Below, one piece after another: positions 1-7,899 of a stretch of 64,000 bases of DNA. Numbering within the stretch: the first letter of the stretch is position 1; each line of letters starts with the position of its first letter. Source of the DNA: Pseudalkalibacillus sp051842935 (GTDB lineage Bacteria; Bacillota; Bacilli; Bacillales; Fictibacillaceae). A program made the position numbers and the translations under genes. The notes below the pieces were generated by a model. It did no database searches, was not told the origin of the DNA, and was given only the letters and a program-made list of their open reading frames with translations. Location of the stretch: positions 2,232,001-2,296,000 of the forward strand of contig NZ_JBPXRR010000001.1 of the NCBI RefSeq assembly GCF_051842935.1, written 5' to 3'.

Positions 1-856
1 GCTGAACAGGTATTATTCCCACCCCCTCAATATGTGGAAAGAACGAACCGTTTTTCTTTTCAAATCCTCCATGAGCATATTTATTTCGTAATTCCTTCAA
101 ATATTTTAATTTATTAAACCAACTCATATATACTGGATTATCTTGTGGATTAAAAATACGATTATATTTATATGTCCAATTAGCTGAAAGTAAATCAGTA
201 ACTTTTTCTATGCTTTTATTAAATTCTTTAAAAGGTAGTAATAGTATTAAAATATGTTCATGAAAGCTAAAATAAGCGTCTAGCATTGATTGGGTATTAA
301 AGATGACTTCCTTTTGTTTTTCTATGTCACGTAGCCTTTTTACACGATCATGATTAATAGGATTTAGATCCTTTGCTTTTTCTCTAAAATATAAATATCT
401 TTGCCTTAATAAACCAGAACGATTTTCTAAAGTAAAATTACCATGGTTAATTGCTTCCTCAACTACTGAATTAAGTAATAAATTGGTTATTCTAATTGCA
501 CTATTAACTTTTTTAAACAAATCACCGATTATTTTCTCATCTTGTGTATTAATGGATAATATAAGCCCCATTTTTTCATATGAAAAAACACAATAATAAT
601 TTTTAAATCGAAAAGAGATGTCGTATAAAGTTTTATCCCTATCTTTATAGCTGTAATTAAATTCCTTTAACCTGCAAAAAATAATAAAAATCATATAAGG
701 TTCTACATAATCAACAATAAGATCCTTAACCATATATGAACACAAGTTTCCATCGAAATTCTCTTCCAATGATGCTTCTGTTATATCGGCTATACATTTA
801 TTAAAGTTCTCCCATAATCCTGGACTCTCCATCATCACCTTGTTTTTAATTGACAT
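1..856 (-). CDS. HEPN-motif hypothetical protein, C-terminus beyond the left edge
   Basis: An open frame of 285 codons runs from an ATG at 856 leftwards off the window with no stop. A GAGGTG ribosome site lies about 5 bases upstream. I do not recognise the family. Residues 257-262 read R-N-K-Y-A-H, which fits the R-N-x3-H form of the HEPN RNase motif (RX4-6H), inside a predominantly helical, Lys/Asn/Ile-rich chain; an aspartate/glutamate-rich segment precedes it. HEPN proteins are usually RNA-cleaving toxins or immunity effectors, but one short motif is weak proof and the protein end is missing. The gene is strikingly AT-rich compared with ccpA next door and stands where B. subtilis has ytxDE/acuABC, so it looks acquired. 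It could also be a non-catalytic helical protein. Confidence 0.75.
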   Translation of the reverse strand, partial: MSIKNKVMMESPGLWENFNKCIADITEASLEENFDGNLCSYMVKDLIVDYVEPYMIFIIFCRLKEFNYSYKDRDKTLYDISFRFKNYYCVFSYEKMGLILSINTQDEKIIGDLFKKVNSAIRITNLLLNSVVEEAINHGNFTLENRSGLLRQRYLYFREKAKDLNPINHDRVKRLRDIEKQKEVIFNTQSMLDAYFSFHEHILILLLPFKEFNKSIEKVTDLLSANWTYKYNRIFNPQDNPVYMSWFNKLKYLKELRNKYAHGGFEKKNGSFFPHIEGVGIIPVQ

Positions 857-1004
857 TTCTACACCTCATGTCTTTCATAAAAATATAATAAAAATTAATA
901 CTAATTTGTTATTCATTCCCCAATCAGTTATTCAACAATCCTGCCCTTTAACGGAATACCATTTATTTCAATTCAGAGGATCTTATGTCCTTTATTTAAA
1001 GAAA

Positions 1005-1037
1005 AAAACACGTAGCTCTTTTTGTGCTACGTGTTTT
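1005..1037 (-). terminator. ccpA rho-independent terminator
   Basis: A 12-bp perfect stem, AAAACACGTAGC with GCTACGTGTTTT and a 9-base loop, is followed on the minus strand by a run of T. It starts 10 bases after the ccpA stop codon. It is largely symmetrical, so it could also stop plus-strand transcripts. Confidence 0.85.
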
Positions 1038-1046
1038 AAATAGTCA

Positions 1047-2051
1047 TTATTTCGTTGAGTCGCGTAGTTGGATACGGTGTGGGAGAATGACGGTACGATC
1101 TTCGACGGTTTCATTGTTCATGAATTTGGTGAGAAGACGCATCGCTACCGCTCCGATATCGTACATCGGTTGAACGACCGTTGTCAGTGTCGGGCGAACC
1201 ATGGACGCGAGACGCGTGTTGTCGAATCCGATGACTTCCAGATCCTCAGGAATCTTCAAGCCTCTATCTTGTGCGCCATGAATGACACCTAATGCCATTT
1301 CATCCGTTCCTACAAATACTGCAGATGGTTTGTCATCGAGGGATAAGAACTTCTCTACAGCCTCAATTCCTGCGTCATACGTGTAGTCACCGATGTAAAT
1401 GAAGTCTTCCTTCATCTCAAGGTTCGCTTCATCTAAGGCTCTACGGTAACCGGAGAACTTATGATGACCGTTAATCGGGTCTTCGAGTGGTCCTGATACC
1501 ATTCCGATTCTTTCATGGCCTTGTTCCGTTAAGAAATGGATTGCATCATAAACAGCTTCTGTGTAATTGATGTTCACCGTCGGAATTTCTTGGTCCGGTG
1601 AGATCGTCGCTGCAAGGACAATCGGTACCGGTGAGCGTTTGAATTCCTCTACATGTTCTTCCGTAATCGTCCCACCCATGAAGACAATTCCATCTACTTG
1701 CTTCCCAAGCATCGTGTTCAGCAAATGGATTTCTTTATCTTTGTTTTGATCAGAGTTGGATAGGATGATGTTGTAGTTGTACATCGTTGCGATATCTTCG
1801 ATTCCACGAGCGAGTTCAGCAAAGAAAATGCTTGAGATATCTGGAATGATGACACCGACTGTGGTCGTCTTTTTACTTGCGAGTCCACGAGCGACTGCGT
1901 TCGGTCGGTAACCGAGTCGTTCAATTGCGTCCAATACTTTCTTCCGAGTTGCTGGTTTAACGTTTGGATTCCCGTTCACAACACGTGAAACGGTTGCCAT
2001 CGATACTCCGGCTTCTCTTGCAACATCATAAATGGTTGAATTGTTATTCAT
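1047..2051 (-). CDS. ccpA: Catabolite control protein A (LacI family)
   Basis: A 334-residue LacI/GalR regulator. The N-terminal helix-turn-helix (YDVAREAGVSMATVSRVVN, residues 8-26) and hinge helix (RPNAVARGLASKK) are followed by a periplasmic-binding-like core. The whole protein reads as CcpA, which binds cre sites with HPr(Ser-P) as corepressor and governs catabolite repression and overflow metabolism. Start ATG has AGGAGG about 7 bases upstream. It lies 70 bp downstream of aroA in the same direction, the arrangement known in B. subtilis, where ccpA and aroA are neighbours. Confidence 0.96.
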   Translation of the reverse strand: MNNNSTIYDVAREAGVSMATVSRVVNGNPNVKPATRKKVLDAIERLGYRPNAVARGLASKKTTTVGVIIPDISSIFFAELARGIEDIATMYNYNIILSNSDQNKDKEIHLLNTMLGKQVDGIVFMGGTITEEHVEEFKRSPVPIVLAATISPDQEIPTVNINYTEAVYDAIHFLTEQGHERIGMVSGPLEDPINGHHKFSGYRRALDEANLEMKEDFIYIGDYTYDAGIEAVEKFLSLDDKPSAVFVGTDEMALGVIHGAQDRGLKIPEDLEVIGFDNTRLASMVRPTLTTVVQPMYDIGAVAMRLLTKFMNNETVEDRTVILPHRIQLRDSTK

Positions 2052-2121
2052 AACGGCCTCCTATTCTGCACGTTGTTGTTTCCAAACGATGGTCTACTTT
2101 TATCTTATCCTAATCTAAAAA

Positions 2122-3198
2122 TTAAATTAAATCTGGATACGATTGTTTCAAAGCGTTAGCAAATTCATTGAATTGATCGATGTCCATTTGCTGAGTGGCA
2201 TCAGATAGCGCGACAGCTGGATCTGGATGGACTTCAGCCATGACGCCGTCCGCTCCAATGGCAAGTGCAGCTTTCGCTACTGGGAGCAGGATGTCACGTC
2301 GCCCGGTCGAGTGCGTCACATCGACAAACACCGGTAAGTGTGTTTCTTGTTTCAAAATCGGTACAGCTGAAATATCGAGTGTGTTTCGCGTCGCTTTCTC
2401 ATAGGTCCGGATTCCACGTTCACAAAGGATGATGTCACCATTTCCTTGAGACATGATGTACTCAGCTGCGTTCATGAATTCCGAAATGGTTGCGGAAAGG
2501 CCGCGTTTCAGCAAGACAGGCTTCGATGCTCGTCCAGCTTCTTTCAACAGTTCGAAGTTATGCATGTTCCGTGCACCGATTTGGATGACGTCGACATACT
2601 CGGTCGCTTCCTGGATGTCTGCTGGATTCACGATTTCACTGATCACAGCCAGACCGTGTTTTCGGGCTACATCTCTTAAAATTTTCAAGCCTTCCATCCC
2701 TAGTCCTTGGAAGTCATATGGAGAGGAGCGAGGTTTGAATGCACCTCCACGCAACAGTTTCACGCCTTGTGCTTTGACTGCTTCAGCGACTGCGTCGACT
2801 TGCTCATAATATTCGACGGCACAAGGACCTGCGATGATTCGTTGTCTGCCATCGCCGATCGTTTCACCGAGTACATCGACAATCGAATTTTCAGGTTGGT
2901 TTTTACGTGATACGAGTAAAGCCTGGCGATGCTCGTCTTCTTGCAGCTCTAGACCAGCTTTAAAGATCTGCTTGAACAAGTGTTGCAAAGTAGTCGTTTC
3001 TAATGGACCGCGGTTATGTTCTGAAATAAGATTCAGCATGTGCCGCTCACGAACTGGCTCGTAGCGATTCATCCCTTGCTTCTTTTTTACATGACCGATT
3101 TCCTGGACGATTTCGGCACGCTTGTTCAGCATCTCAACTAATTGCAGATTTATCTGATCGATTTGTTCTCGTAAGTGGTCGAGTTCTTGATTGCTCAT
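2122..3198 (-). CDS. aroA: Bifunctional DAHP synthase / chorismate mutase
   Basis: 358 residues. The first 90 or so form an AroQ-type chorismate mutase (LREQIDQINLQLVEMLNKRA), and about 105-358 form a class I-beta DAHP synthase barrel with GPCAVE, LLRGGAFKPRSSPY and HSTGRR motifs. The barrel condenses phosphoenolpyruvate and erythrose 4-phosphate, the first step of the shikimate pathway; in Bacillus the mutase domain also serves as the allosteric sensor for prephenate and chorismate. The length matches B. subtilis AroA (AroG-type naming in other species). Start ATG follows AGGAAGTG. Confidence 0.95.
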   Translation of the reverse strand: MSNQELDHLREQIDQINLQLVEMLNKRAEIVQEIGHVKKKQGMNRYEPVRERHMLNLISEHNRGPLETTTLQHLFKQIFKAGLELQEDEHRQALLVSRKNQPENSIVDVLGETIGDGRQRIIAGPCAVEYYEQVDAVAEAVKAQGVKLLRGGAFKPRSSPYDFQGLGMEGLKILRDVARKHGLAVISEIVNPADIQEATEYVDVIQIGARNMHNFELLKEAGRASKPVLLKRGLSATISEFMNAAEYIMSQGNGDIILCERGIRTYEKATRNTLDISAVPILKQETHLPVFVDVTHSTGRRDILLPVAKAALAIGADGVMAEVHPDPAVALSDATQQMDIDQFNEFANALKQSYPDLI

Positions 3199-3306
3199 AA
3201 TTTCACTTCCTAGAATATAAGTAAGCCATTGTTACTAAGAATGATTCAATACTAGTTTAGTCTACCTTGCGGGTGACGTCTACCTTTGAGCACTTTTCAG
3301 AAAAAA

Positions 3307-3633
3307 TCAGATATGTTGTTTCGTCAATTGGTCCAATTTATCGTAAGTGATGTTCCAATGAGAGTCATGGAATACCACTTGGTCCCCATTGAATAGGAAA
3401 AGCTGTGGAGATTCGTGCTTCACCCCATATTCTTCGGCAATCTGATTGGATAATGGACGTGATTCTTGAACGTTCAAGTAATAGACAGAAATATCTTGAT
3501 GATCCTTTGCAAACTTCTCCACTTCTTCATAAGCAGAACCGCTGATCGGACAAGTCGTACTGTTCTTTAGAAAGTAAAATGGTTTGGATGTATCAATGGA
3601 CTTAAATTCATCCCAACTCGTGATTTTTTTCAT
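3307..3633 (-). CDS. ytxJ: Bacillithiol-linked monothiol bacilliredoxin YtxJ
   Basis: 108 residues with a thioredoxin-like fold (KPFYFLKNSTTCPISG near residues 17-32). The CPIS active site has a single cysteine at about residue 28, as in monothiol bacilliredoxins that remove bacillithiol from oxidised proteins. AAGGAG precedes the ATG. In B. subtilis ytxG-ytxH-ytxJ form one stress operon; here 368 bp containing a terminator and a structured repeat separate ytxH from ytxJ, so ytxJ may depend on its own promoter. Confidence 0.88.
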   Translation of the reverse strand: MKKITSWDEFKSIDTSKPFYFLKNSTTCPISGSAYEEVEKFAKDHQDISVYYLNVQESRPLSNQIAEEYGVKHESPQLFLFNGDQVVFHDSHWNITYDKLDQLTKQHI

Positions 3634-3751
3634 GAATCATTGCTCCTTTTGTAAAAATGTCTATGTTTATCAGTTGCCTTCTAAAAAATATGCTCTTTTC
3701 CTAAGGATTGCTGCTTTTAGGTGTTTTTATAAAAAACATCTTGTGTAATTT

Positions 3752-3900
3752 GATTGGAGAGTAGGGTGCGAGACTCCAGCGGGATCAGCGGGACAGGTGA
3801 GACCAATCAATGTCGCAAAGCGACGAGTGGGCTCACCGCACGCCCCGCGGAAAGCGAGTACCTGAAGCGGAAATCAACAACTCTCAAGAGCAACAAAGCT
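3752..3900. repeat. Structured intergenic repeat of the widespread Bacillaceae type
   Basis: A GC-rich block unlike the flanking AT-rich DNA. It opens with GCGAGACTCCAGCGGGA, holds the arms GGTGAG (3796-3801) and CTCACC (3832-3837) around a perfect hairpin GTCGC-AAA-GCGAC (3812-3824), and closes with CCCCGCGGAAAGCGAGTACC. From memory, near-identical blocks are scattered through many Bacillaceae genomes; their function is not known to me. It is inserted between the ytxH terminator and ytxJ. An incidental open frame across it is not considered a gene. Confidence 0.7.
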
Positions 3901-3914
3901 CGCGAAAGCAGCCA

Positions 3915-3980
3915 ACAAATAAAAGTGCCGGACAGACTCAAAAATGAAATTCGCCATCCATTTGAGCACGCCGGCACTTC
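3915..3980 (-). terminator. ytxGH terminator
   Basis: Arms AAGTGCCGG (3923-3931) and CCGGCACTT (3971-3979) enclose an inner CTCAAA/TTTGAG stem. On the minus strand the structure is followed by TTTATTTG, 20 bases after the ytxH stop. It would end ytxGH transcription before ytxJ. Confidence 0.75.
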
Positions 3981-4001
3981 TATGTTCTTACCTTTTAACG
4001 A

Positions 4002-4451
4002 TTATTTATATTCAGGCGTATGCTTTTCTTCGTAGTTCGTTTCCATCTCGTCTAGTTCTTTGTTAGGTGTTTGCATTGCGTCTTCAATCGCATCCGCTTT
4101 ACCTTCGTTGTATTCTTCTTCAAGCTCATCCATCTTGTCTTTGTTTCTCCAATTGGTGTAATCAGTCTTCACGTTGTTGGAGAATTCTTTCACTTTGTTG
4201 GCAGCCTGGGAAGTTTGAGTACTGACGGATTGTGCAAGGTTGGAAGACTTCTCCTTAGCCATTGTTGCTACTTCAGTACTTTTGTCCTTCAATTGTAAAG
4301 CCTGGTCGTTGAGATCCGTACGAAGCTCTTTACCAGTCTTAGGAGCAAGTAGAAGTGCTGTTGTTGCACCTACGATACCTCCAATTAATGTTCCAATCAA
4401 GAAGTCCTTCGTGTCAATGTTAGAGTTTTGGTTGTTCTTGTCATTTGTCAT
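4002..4451 (-). CDS. ytxH: YtxH domain general-stress protein
   Basis: 149 residues: one N-terminal hydrophobic, glycine-rich segment (DFLIGTLIGGIVGATTALLL, residues 16-35) followed by APKTGKELR, the signature of the YtxH family, then a long charged helical tail rich in Lys, Glu, Ser and Thr. It should be membrane-anchored with the tail in the cytoplasm; molecular function is unknown. In B. subtilis it belongs to a sigma-B/sigma-H operon. It begins 14 bp after ytxG with AGGAGG upstream. Confidence 0.9.
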   Translation of the reverse strand: MTNDKNNQNSNIDTKDFLIGTLIGGIVGATTALLLAPKTGKELRTDLNDQALQLKDKSTEVATMAKEKSSNLAQSVSTQTSQAANKVKEFSNNVKTDYTNWRNKDKMDELEEEYNEGKADAIEDAMQTPNKELDEMETNYEEKHTPEYK

Positions 4452-4465
4452 TTACAATTCCTCCT

Positions 4466-4906
4466 CTATTTTGGTTCTGTCGTACGCTCTATTCTTCTGT
4501 TTCTAAGTTTGAATTTTTCATAAATATCTAATGCTGCATTACTCCACTGCACGACTTGCGAGACTGTATCGGACTTCTTCTCACCTTCACGTGCAATTCG
4601 AGTCGAAACATTTTTTACGGAATGACTGACGGTGGAGAGACTGTCTCCGATTTCACGCACACCGTGGAATACTGAGTTAAGGGATTCTGATTTCTGCTGG
4701 ATATCCTCTGCCAGACGGTTTGTTTTATGTAACAAATCTGTTGTTTCCCTGGATACTCCATCAAGTTGGTTCTCAAGTCCGTCGAGTGTTTTTGCGACAT
4801 TGGTCAACGTCAATTGGAGTGATTTCAATGTTCGAGAGATAAATACGACCAGTACTGCAAACGCAATTGCAATTAGAGCTACACTTAAATACAAGATTAT
4901 TTCCAT
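4466..4906 (-). CDS. ytxG: DUF948 membrane protein YtxG
   Basis: 146 residues starting MEIILYL; this ATG is preferred over one four codons upstream because AGGAGGTGG sits 8 bases before it. An N-terminal transmembrane helix is followed by a coiled-coil-like region (LKSLQLTLTNVAKTLDGLE) typical of DUF948. It is first gene of the ytxGH unit behind the sigma-H-like promoter at 4984-5013. Probably a stress-induced membrane protein; biochemical role unknown. Confidence 0.88.
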   Translation of the reverse strand: MEIILYLSVALIAIAFAVLVVFISRTLKSLQLTLTNVAKTLDGLENQLDGVSRETTDLLHKTNRLAEDIQQKSESLNSVFHGVREIGDSLSTVSHSVKNVSTRIAREGEKKSDTVSQVVQWSNAALDIYEKFKLRNRRIERTTEPK

Positions 4907-4983
4907 AACGTATACCACCTCCTGTTTAGTATTCCATTTCCCAATCTGTCTATTCCCTAAACTAGTTGTACCCTATTCTAATG

Positions 4984-5013
4984 AAATTCGCTGCAAATCA
5001 CAAACAATCCTCC
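4984..5013 (-). promoter_or_regulatory. Sigma-H-like promoter of ytxGH
   Basis: Minus strand: GGAGGATTG (5005-5013), 12 bases, AGCGAATTT (4984-4992). This fits the sigma-H consensus RnAGGAwWW-N11/12-RnnGAATww with one mismatch. The homologous B. subtilis operon is known to use sigma-H, which supports the reading. Confidence 0.6.
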
Positions 5014-5091
5014 TAGCTTTTTTCTAAAGTTGAAATAAAGTACAATAGAAGTTGGGAAATCATATAGGAAAAATTGAGAGGAGACATGAAA

Positions 5092-6207
5092 ATGAGAGAT
5101 CCTAGAATTCAAGCTTTAGCGAACAACATCATTACATACTCCGTCGATCTTCAGCCTGGAGAGAAAGTCCTGATTGAGAATACAGGCTATCAGCGGGAGC
5201 TCGTCAATGCACTTGTAGAGGAAGCTTACAAGGCTGGCGGTTTTCCATTCGTAAACATCAAAGATGAGACGACGCAACGTGCGTTACTGATGGAAGCGAA
5301 GGAAGAGCAATTGGCGTTGCAAGGGAAATTCGAAGAAACGATCATGAAGGAGATGGATGCGTATGTTGCCATCCGCTCTGGCAACAACATTTCAGAGATG
5401 TCTGATGTTCCTTCTGAGCAAATGGCGATGTACCAAAAGAAAGTTTATAAAGGTGTCCACCATGGCATCCGTATACCGAAAACGAAGTGGTGTGTACTCC
5501 GTTATCCAACACCGAACATGTCCCAGCTTGCAGACATGAGTACGACAGCTTTCGAAAACTTGTACTTCAATGTTTGTAACCTCGACTACAGCAAGATGCT
5601 CGATGCGATGGGCCCACTTGAAGACTTGATGAACCGTACAGACAAGGTTCACATTAAAGGACCAGGTACGGACTTGACGTTCTCCATCAAAGACATTCCA
5701 GCGATCAAATGTGCAGGACATAAGAACTTGCCTGATGGTGAAGTGTACACAGCTCCAGTACGTGAGTCAGTCAATGGGACGATTACTTACAATTCTCCAT
5801 CACCTTATCAAGGTTTCGTCTTCCACAATGTAAGCTTCACGTTCAAAGACGGCAAAATCATTGAAGCGAGCGCAAATGATACTGAACGAATCAACAAGAT
5901 CTTGGATACAGACGAAGGCGCACGCTTTATCGGAGAATTTGCAATCGGCGTCAATCCATTCATTCAAACACCGATGCAGGACATTCTGTTTGATGAGAAA
6001 ATCGACGGCAGCTTCCACTTCACGCCAGGCCAGTGCTATGCAGAAGCAGCCAATGGCAATGATTCCAACATCCACTGGGATCTCGTGAACATTCAGCGAT
6101 CTGATTACGGCGGAGGGGAAATCTACTTCGACGGCGTATTGATCCGTAAAGACGGAAGATTCGTTCTGCCAGAATTAGAACCTCTTAACCCGGAAAACTT
6201 GAAGTAA
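5092..6207 (+). CDS. ampS: Aminopeptidase AmpS (M29 family)
   Basis: 371 residues from MRDPRIQALA. The ATG at 5092 is chosen because GAGAGGAG lies about 8 bases upstream and homologues start here; an in-frame TTG at 5074 lies within the ribosome-site region. The fold and segments such as EKVLIENTGYQ, VRESVNGTITYNSPSPYQG and the C-terminal HFTPGQCY/DYGGGEIYFDGVLIRKDGRF match M29 metallo-aminopeptidases, which remove N-terminal residues in the cytoplasm using two divalent metals. It is divergent from ytxG and convergent with murC. Confidence 0.93.
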   Translation: MRDPRIQALANNIITYSVDLQPGEKVLIENTGYQRELVNALVEEAYKAGGFPFVNIKDETTQRALLMEAKEEQLALQGKFEETIMKEMDAYVAIRSGNNISEMSDVPSEQMAMYQKKVYKGVHHGIRIPKTKWCVLRYPTPNMSQLADMSTTAFENLYFNVCNLDYSKMLDAMGPLEDLMNRTDKVHIKGPGTDLTFSIKDIPAIKCAGHKNLPDGEVYTAPVRESVNGTITYNSPSPYQGFVFHNVSFTFKDGKIIEASANDTERINKILDTDEGARFIGEFAIGVNPFIQTPMQDILFDEKIDGSFHFTPGQCYAEAANGNDSNIHWDLVNIQRSDYGGGEIYFDGVLIRKDGRFVLPELEPLNPENLK

Positions 6208-6218
6208 TATCTTAAGGG

Positions 6219-6251
6219 AAAGCGTCCTCTCACGTTGAGGACGCTTTTTTT
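6219..6251 (+). terminator. ampS terminator
   Basis: AAAGCGTCCTC and GAGGACGCTTT form an 11-bp stem with a 7-base loop followed by T7, 11 bases after the ampS stop. Confidence 0.9.
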
Positions 6252-6281
6252 ATGGAGATTGGTATAGTTAAATAGTCCCAA

Positions 6282-6398
6282 CTTCCACAAGTTAAAACAA
6301 AAGTTCCACAAGTATGAGGGGAAGTTCCCCAAGTAAATGTAAACCTTCCACAAGTGAGCTAGAAAGTTCCACAAGTCGGAGCAAAATCCACCTAAATG
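6282..6398. repeat. 21-bp tandem array, GTTCCACAAGT family
   Basis: Five full units start at 6282, 6303, 6324, 6345 and 6366, exactly 21 bp apart, plus a partial sixth. Each carries [CG]TTCC[AC]CAAGT followed by about 10 variable bases ending in A-rich sequence. The array sits between the ampS and murC terminators. Read on the minus strand it stays open, encoding a leucine/valine heptad-like pattern, but no start with a ribosome site is present. Confidence 0.85.
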
Positions 6399-6401
6399 AA
6401 A

Positions 6402-6429
6402 AAACCAGAACCGGATTCGGTTCTGGTTT
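6402..6429 (-). terminator. murC terminator
   Basis: AAACCAGAACCG/CGGTTCTGGTTT, a perfect 12-bp stem with a 4-base loop, then T-rich sequence on the minus strand, 17 bases past the murC stop. Confidence 0.9.
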
Positions 6430-6445
6430 AACTACAGTTTCGTGC

Positions 6446-7747
6446 TTACGATGCCATTTGGCTTTCGTAGGCTTTTTGATATTTTTGAATGTCACCTGCA
6501 CCCATGAACAAGAGTACACTGTTGGTGTGCTTTGATAGTAAATCGATGGTTTCTTCCCGGATGATGTGGGAGTTATCGATTCGCTCCTGCAGGTTTTCAA
6601 TCGTAAGGTTGCCTCTGTCCTCACGTGCAGAACCGAAAATATCACAAAGATAAACAGCATCTGCGTGTCCGAGGCTGTCCGCGAACTCTTTCAAGAACGT
6701 CTGGGTCCTTGTATACGTGTGCGGTTGGAAGATCGCGACCACTTCTTTGTCTGGATACTTTTGTTTTGCCGATTCGATCGTCGCTTTGATTTCAGTTGGG
6801 TGGTGTGCATAATCATCGATCAACACTTGTTGCCCAACATGCTTTTCTGTAAAACGTCTTTTAACACCTTTAAAGTTTTTCAACTGTTCTTTTAAGATGT
6901 TCACATCCACTTGCTCATAATGACAAAGTGCGATGACGGATAATGCATTCAACACATGATGTGTACCATATCCAGGAATCGTGAACGTCTCGTGATATGC
7001 ATTACGGACGAACACATCGAATGTTGTACCCTCTTTACTCACTTGAATGTTTCCAGCTTGGAAATCGTTGTTCTCATTCAATCCGTAGAAAAGAACCGGT
7101 ACATTCGCCTGGATCTTCTGCAAGTGTGGGTCGTCCCCGCATGCGATGATTCCTTGCTGAACCTGCATCGCCATCGATTGGAATGCATCGAATACGTCAT
7201 CTACGTCTTTAAAATAGTCTGGATGATCGAAATCGATGTTCGTCATGATCGCGTAGGACGGTTCGTATGAAAGGAAATGGCGACGGTATTCGCATGCTTC
7301 GAATACGAAGTATTGACTGTCTTCCACACCTTTTCCAGATCCATCTCCGATTAAGTACGATGTCGGATGAGCTGCTCCTAACACATGAGCAAGCAATCCT
7401 GTAGTCGATGTTTTACCGTGTGATCCAGTCACTGCTACGCTTGTGAACTTCTGTATGAAATCACCTAGGAAATGATGGTACCGATAAATCGGCACACCTA
7501 ATTCATTGGCTTTCGAAATTTCTTCGTGATCATCCGGAAAAGCGTTACCCGCAATGACGACCTGGTCATCATTGATGTTTTCAGCCTGGAACGGCAACAC
7601 CGATATATTTCTTTCTTCTAATGCTTGTTGGGTAAAGATGTATTTATCGATATCCGAGCCTTGAATCGAATATTTCATATCATGCAATATTTGTGCAAGT
7701 GGACTCATTCCAGTCCCTTTAATCCCAACAAAATGATATGTTGTCAT
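6446..7747 (-). CDS. murC: UDP-N-acetylmuramate--L-alanine ligase
   Basis: 433 residues. It opens with the Rossmann-like MTTYHFVGIKGTGMSPLAQ, carries the ATP-binding GSHGKTSTTG near residue 110, and the Mur-ligase C-domain DDYAHHPTEIKAT and FQPHTYTRT. The enzyme adds the first alanine to UDP-MurNAc in the cytoplasm, committing it to peptidoglycan. Length is normal for MurC. TGGAGG lies upstream of the ATG. In B. subtilis murC also lies between ytxG and sftA. Confidence 0.96.
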   Translation of the reverse strand: MTTYHFVGIKGTGMSPLAQILHDMKYSIQGSDIDKYIFTQQALEERNISVLPFQAENINDDQVVIAGNAFPDDHEEISKANELGVPIYRYHHFLGDFIQKFTSVAVTGSHGKTSTTGLLAHVLGAAHPTSYLIGDGSGKGVEDSQYFVFEACEYRRHFLSYEPSYAIMTNIDFDHPDYFKDVDDVFDAFQSMAMQVQQGIIACGDDPHLQKIQANVPVLFYGLNENNDFQAGNIQVSKEGTTFDVFVRNAYHETFTIPGYGTHHVLNALSVIALCHYEQVDVNILKEQLKNFKGVKRRFTEKHVGQQVLIDDYAHHPTEIKATIESAKQKYPDKEVVAIFQPHTYTRTQTFLKEFADSLGHADAVYLCDIFGSAREDRGNLTIENLQERIDNSHIIREETIDLLSKHTNSVLLFMGAGDIQKYQKAYESQMAS

Positions 7748-7899
7748 AAAAACGAACCTCCAACTGATCTGGAATCGTTGCTCATTGATCTATATTTAGT
7801 ATATGCCTAGCTTACTTAAATGGGGCTAGTTCCCCTTGTGGGCTTTCAACCCATTTTCCCATTATAGCAGAAAGGTAAAGTGGAAACCATTCCGTCTTC

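Noticed and set aside
840..1043. 67-codon plus-strand ORF upstream of the ccpA terminator
   Set aside because: It overlaps the start of the HEPN-motif gene and the terminator, and has no ribosome site or protein-like composition.
3754..4035. Plus-strand ORF of 93 codons across the ytxH-ytxJ gap
   Set aside because: It is formed by the structured repeat and ytxH terminator, has no ribosome site and reaches into the ytxH gene on the other strand.
6282..6398. CRISPR array
   Set aside because: Units are 21 bp in total with an 11-bp core; CRISPR repeats are longer, with 26-40-bp spacers, and no cas genes are present. The same holds for the arrays at 36.8, 47.8 and 50.6 kb.
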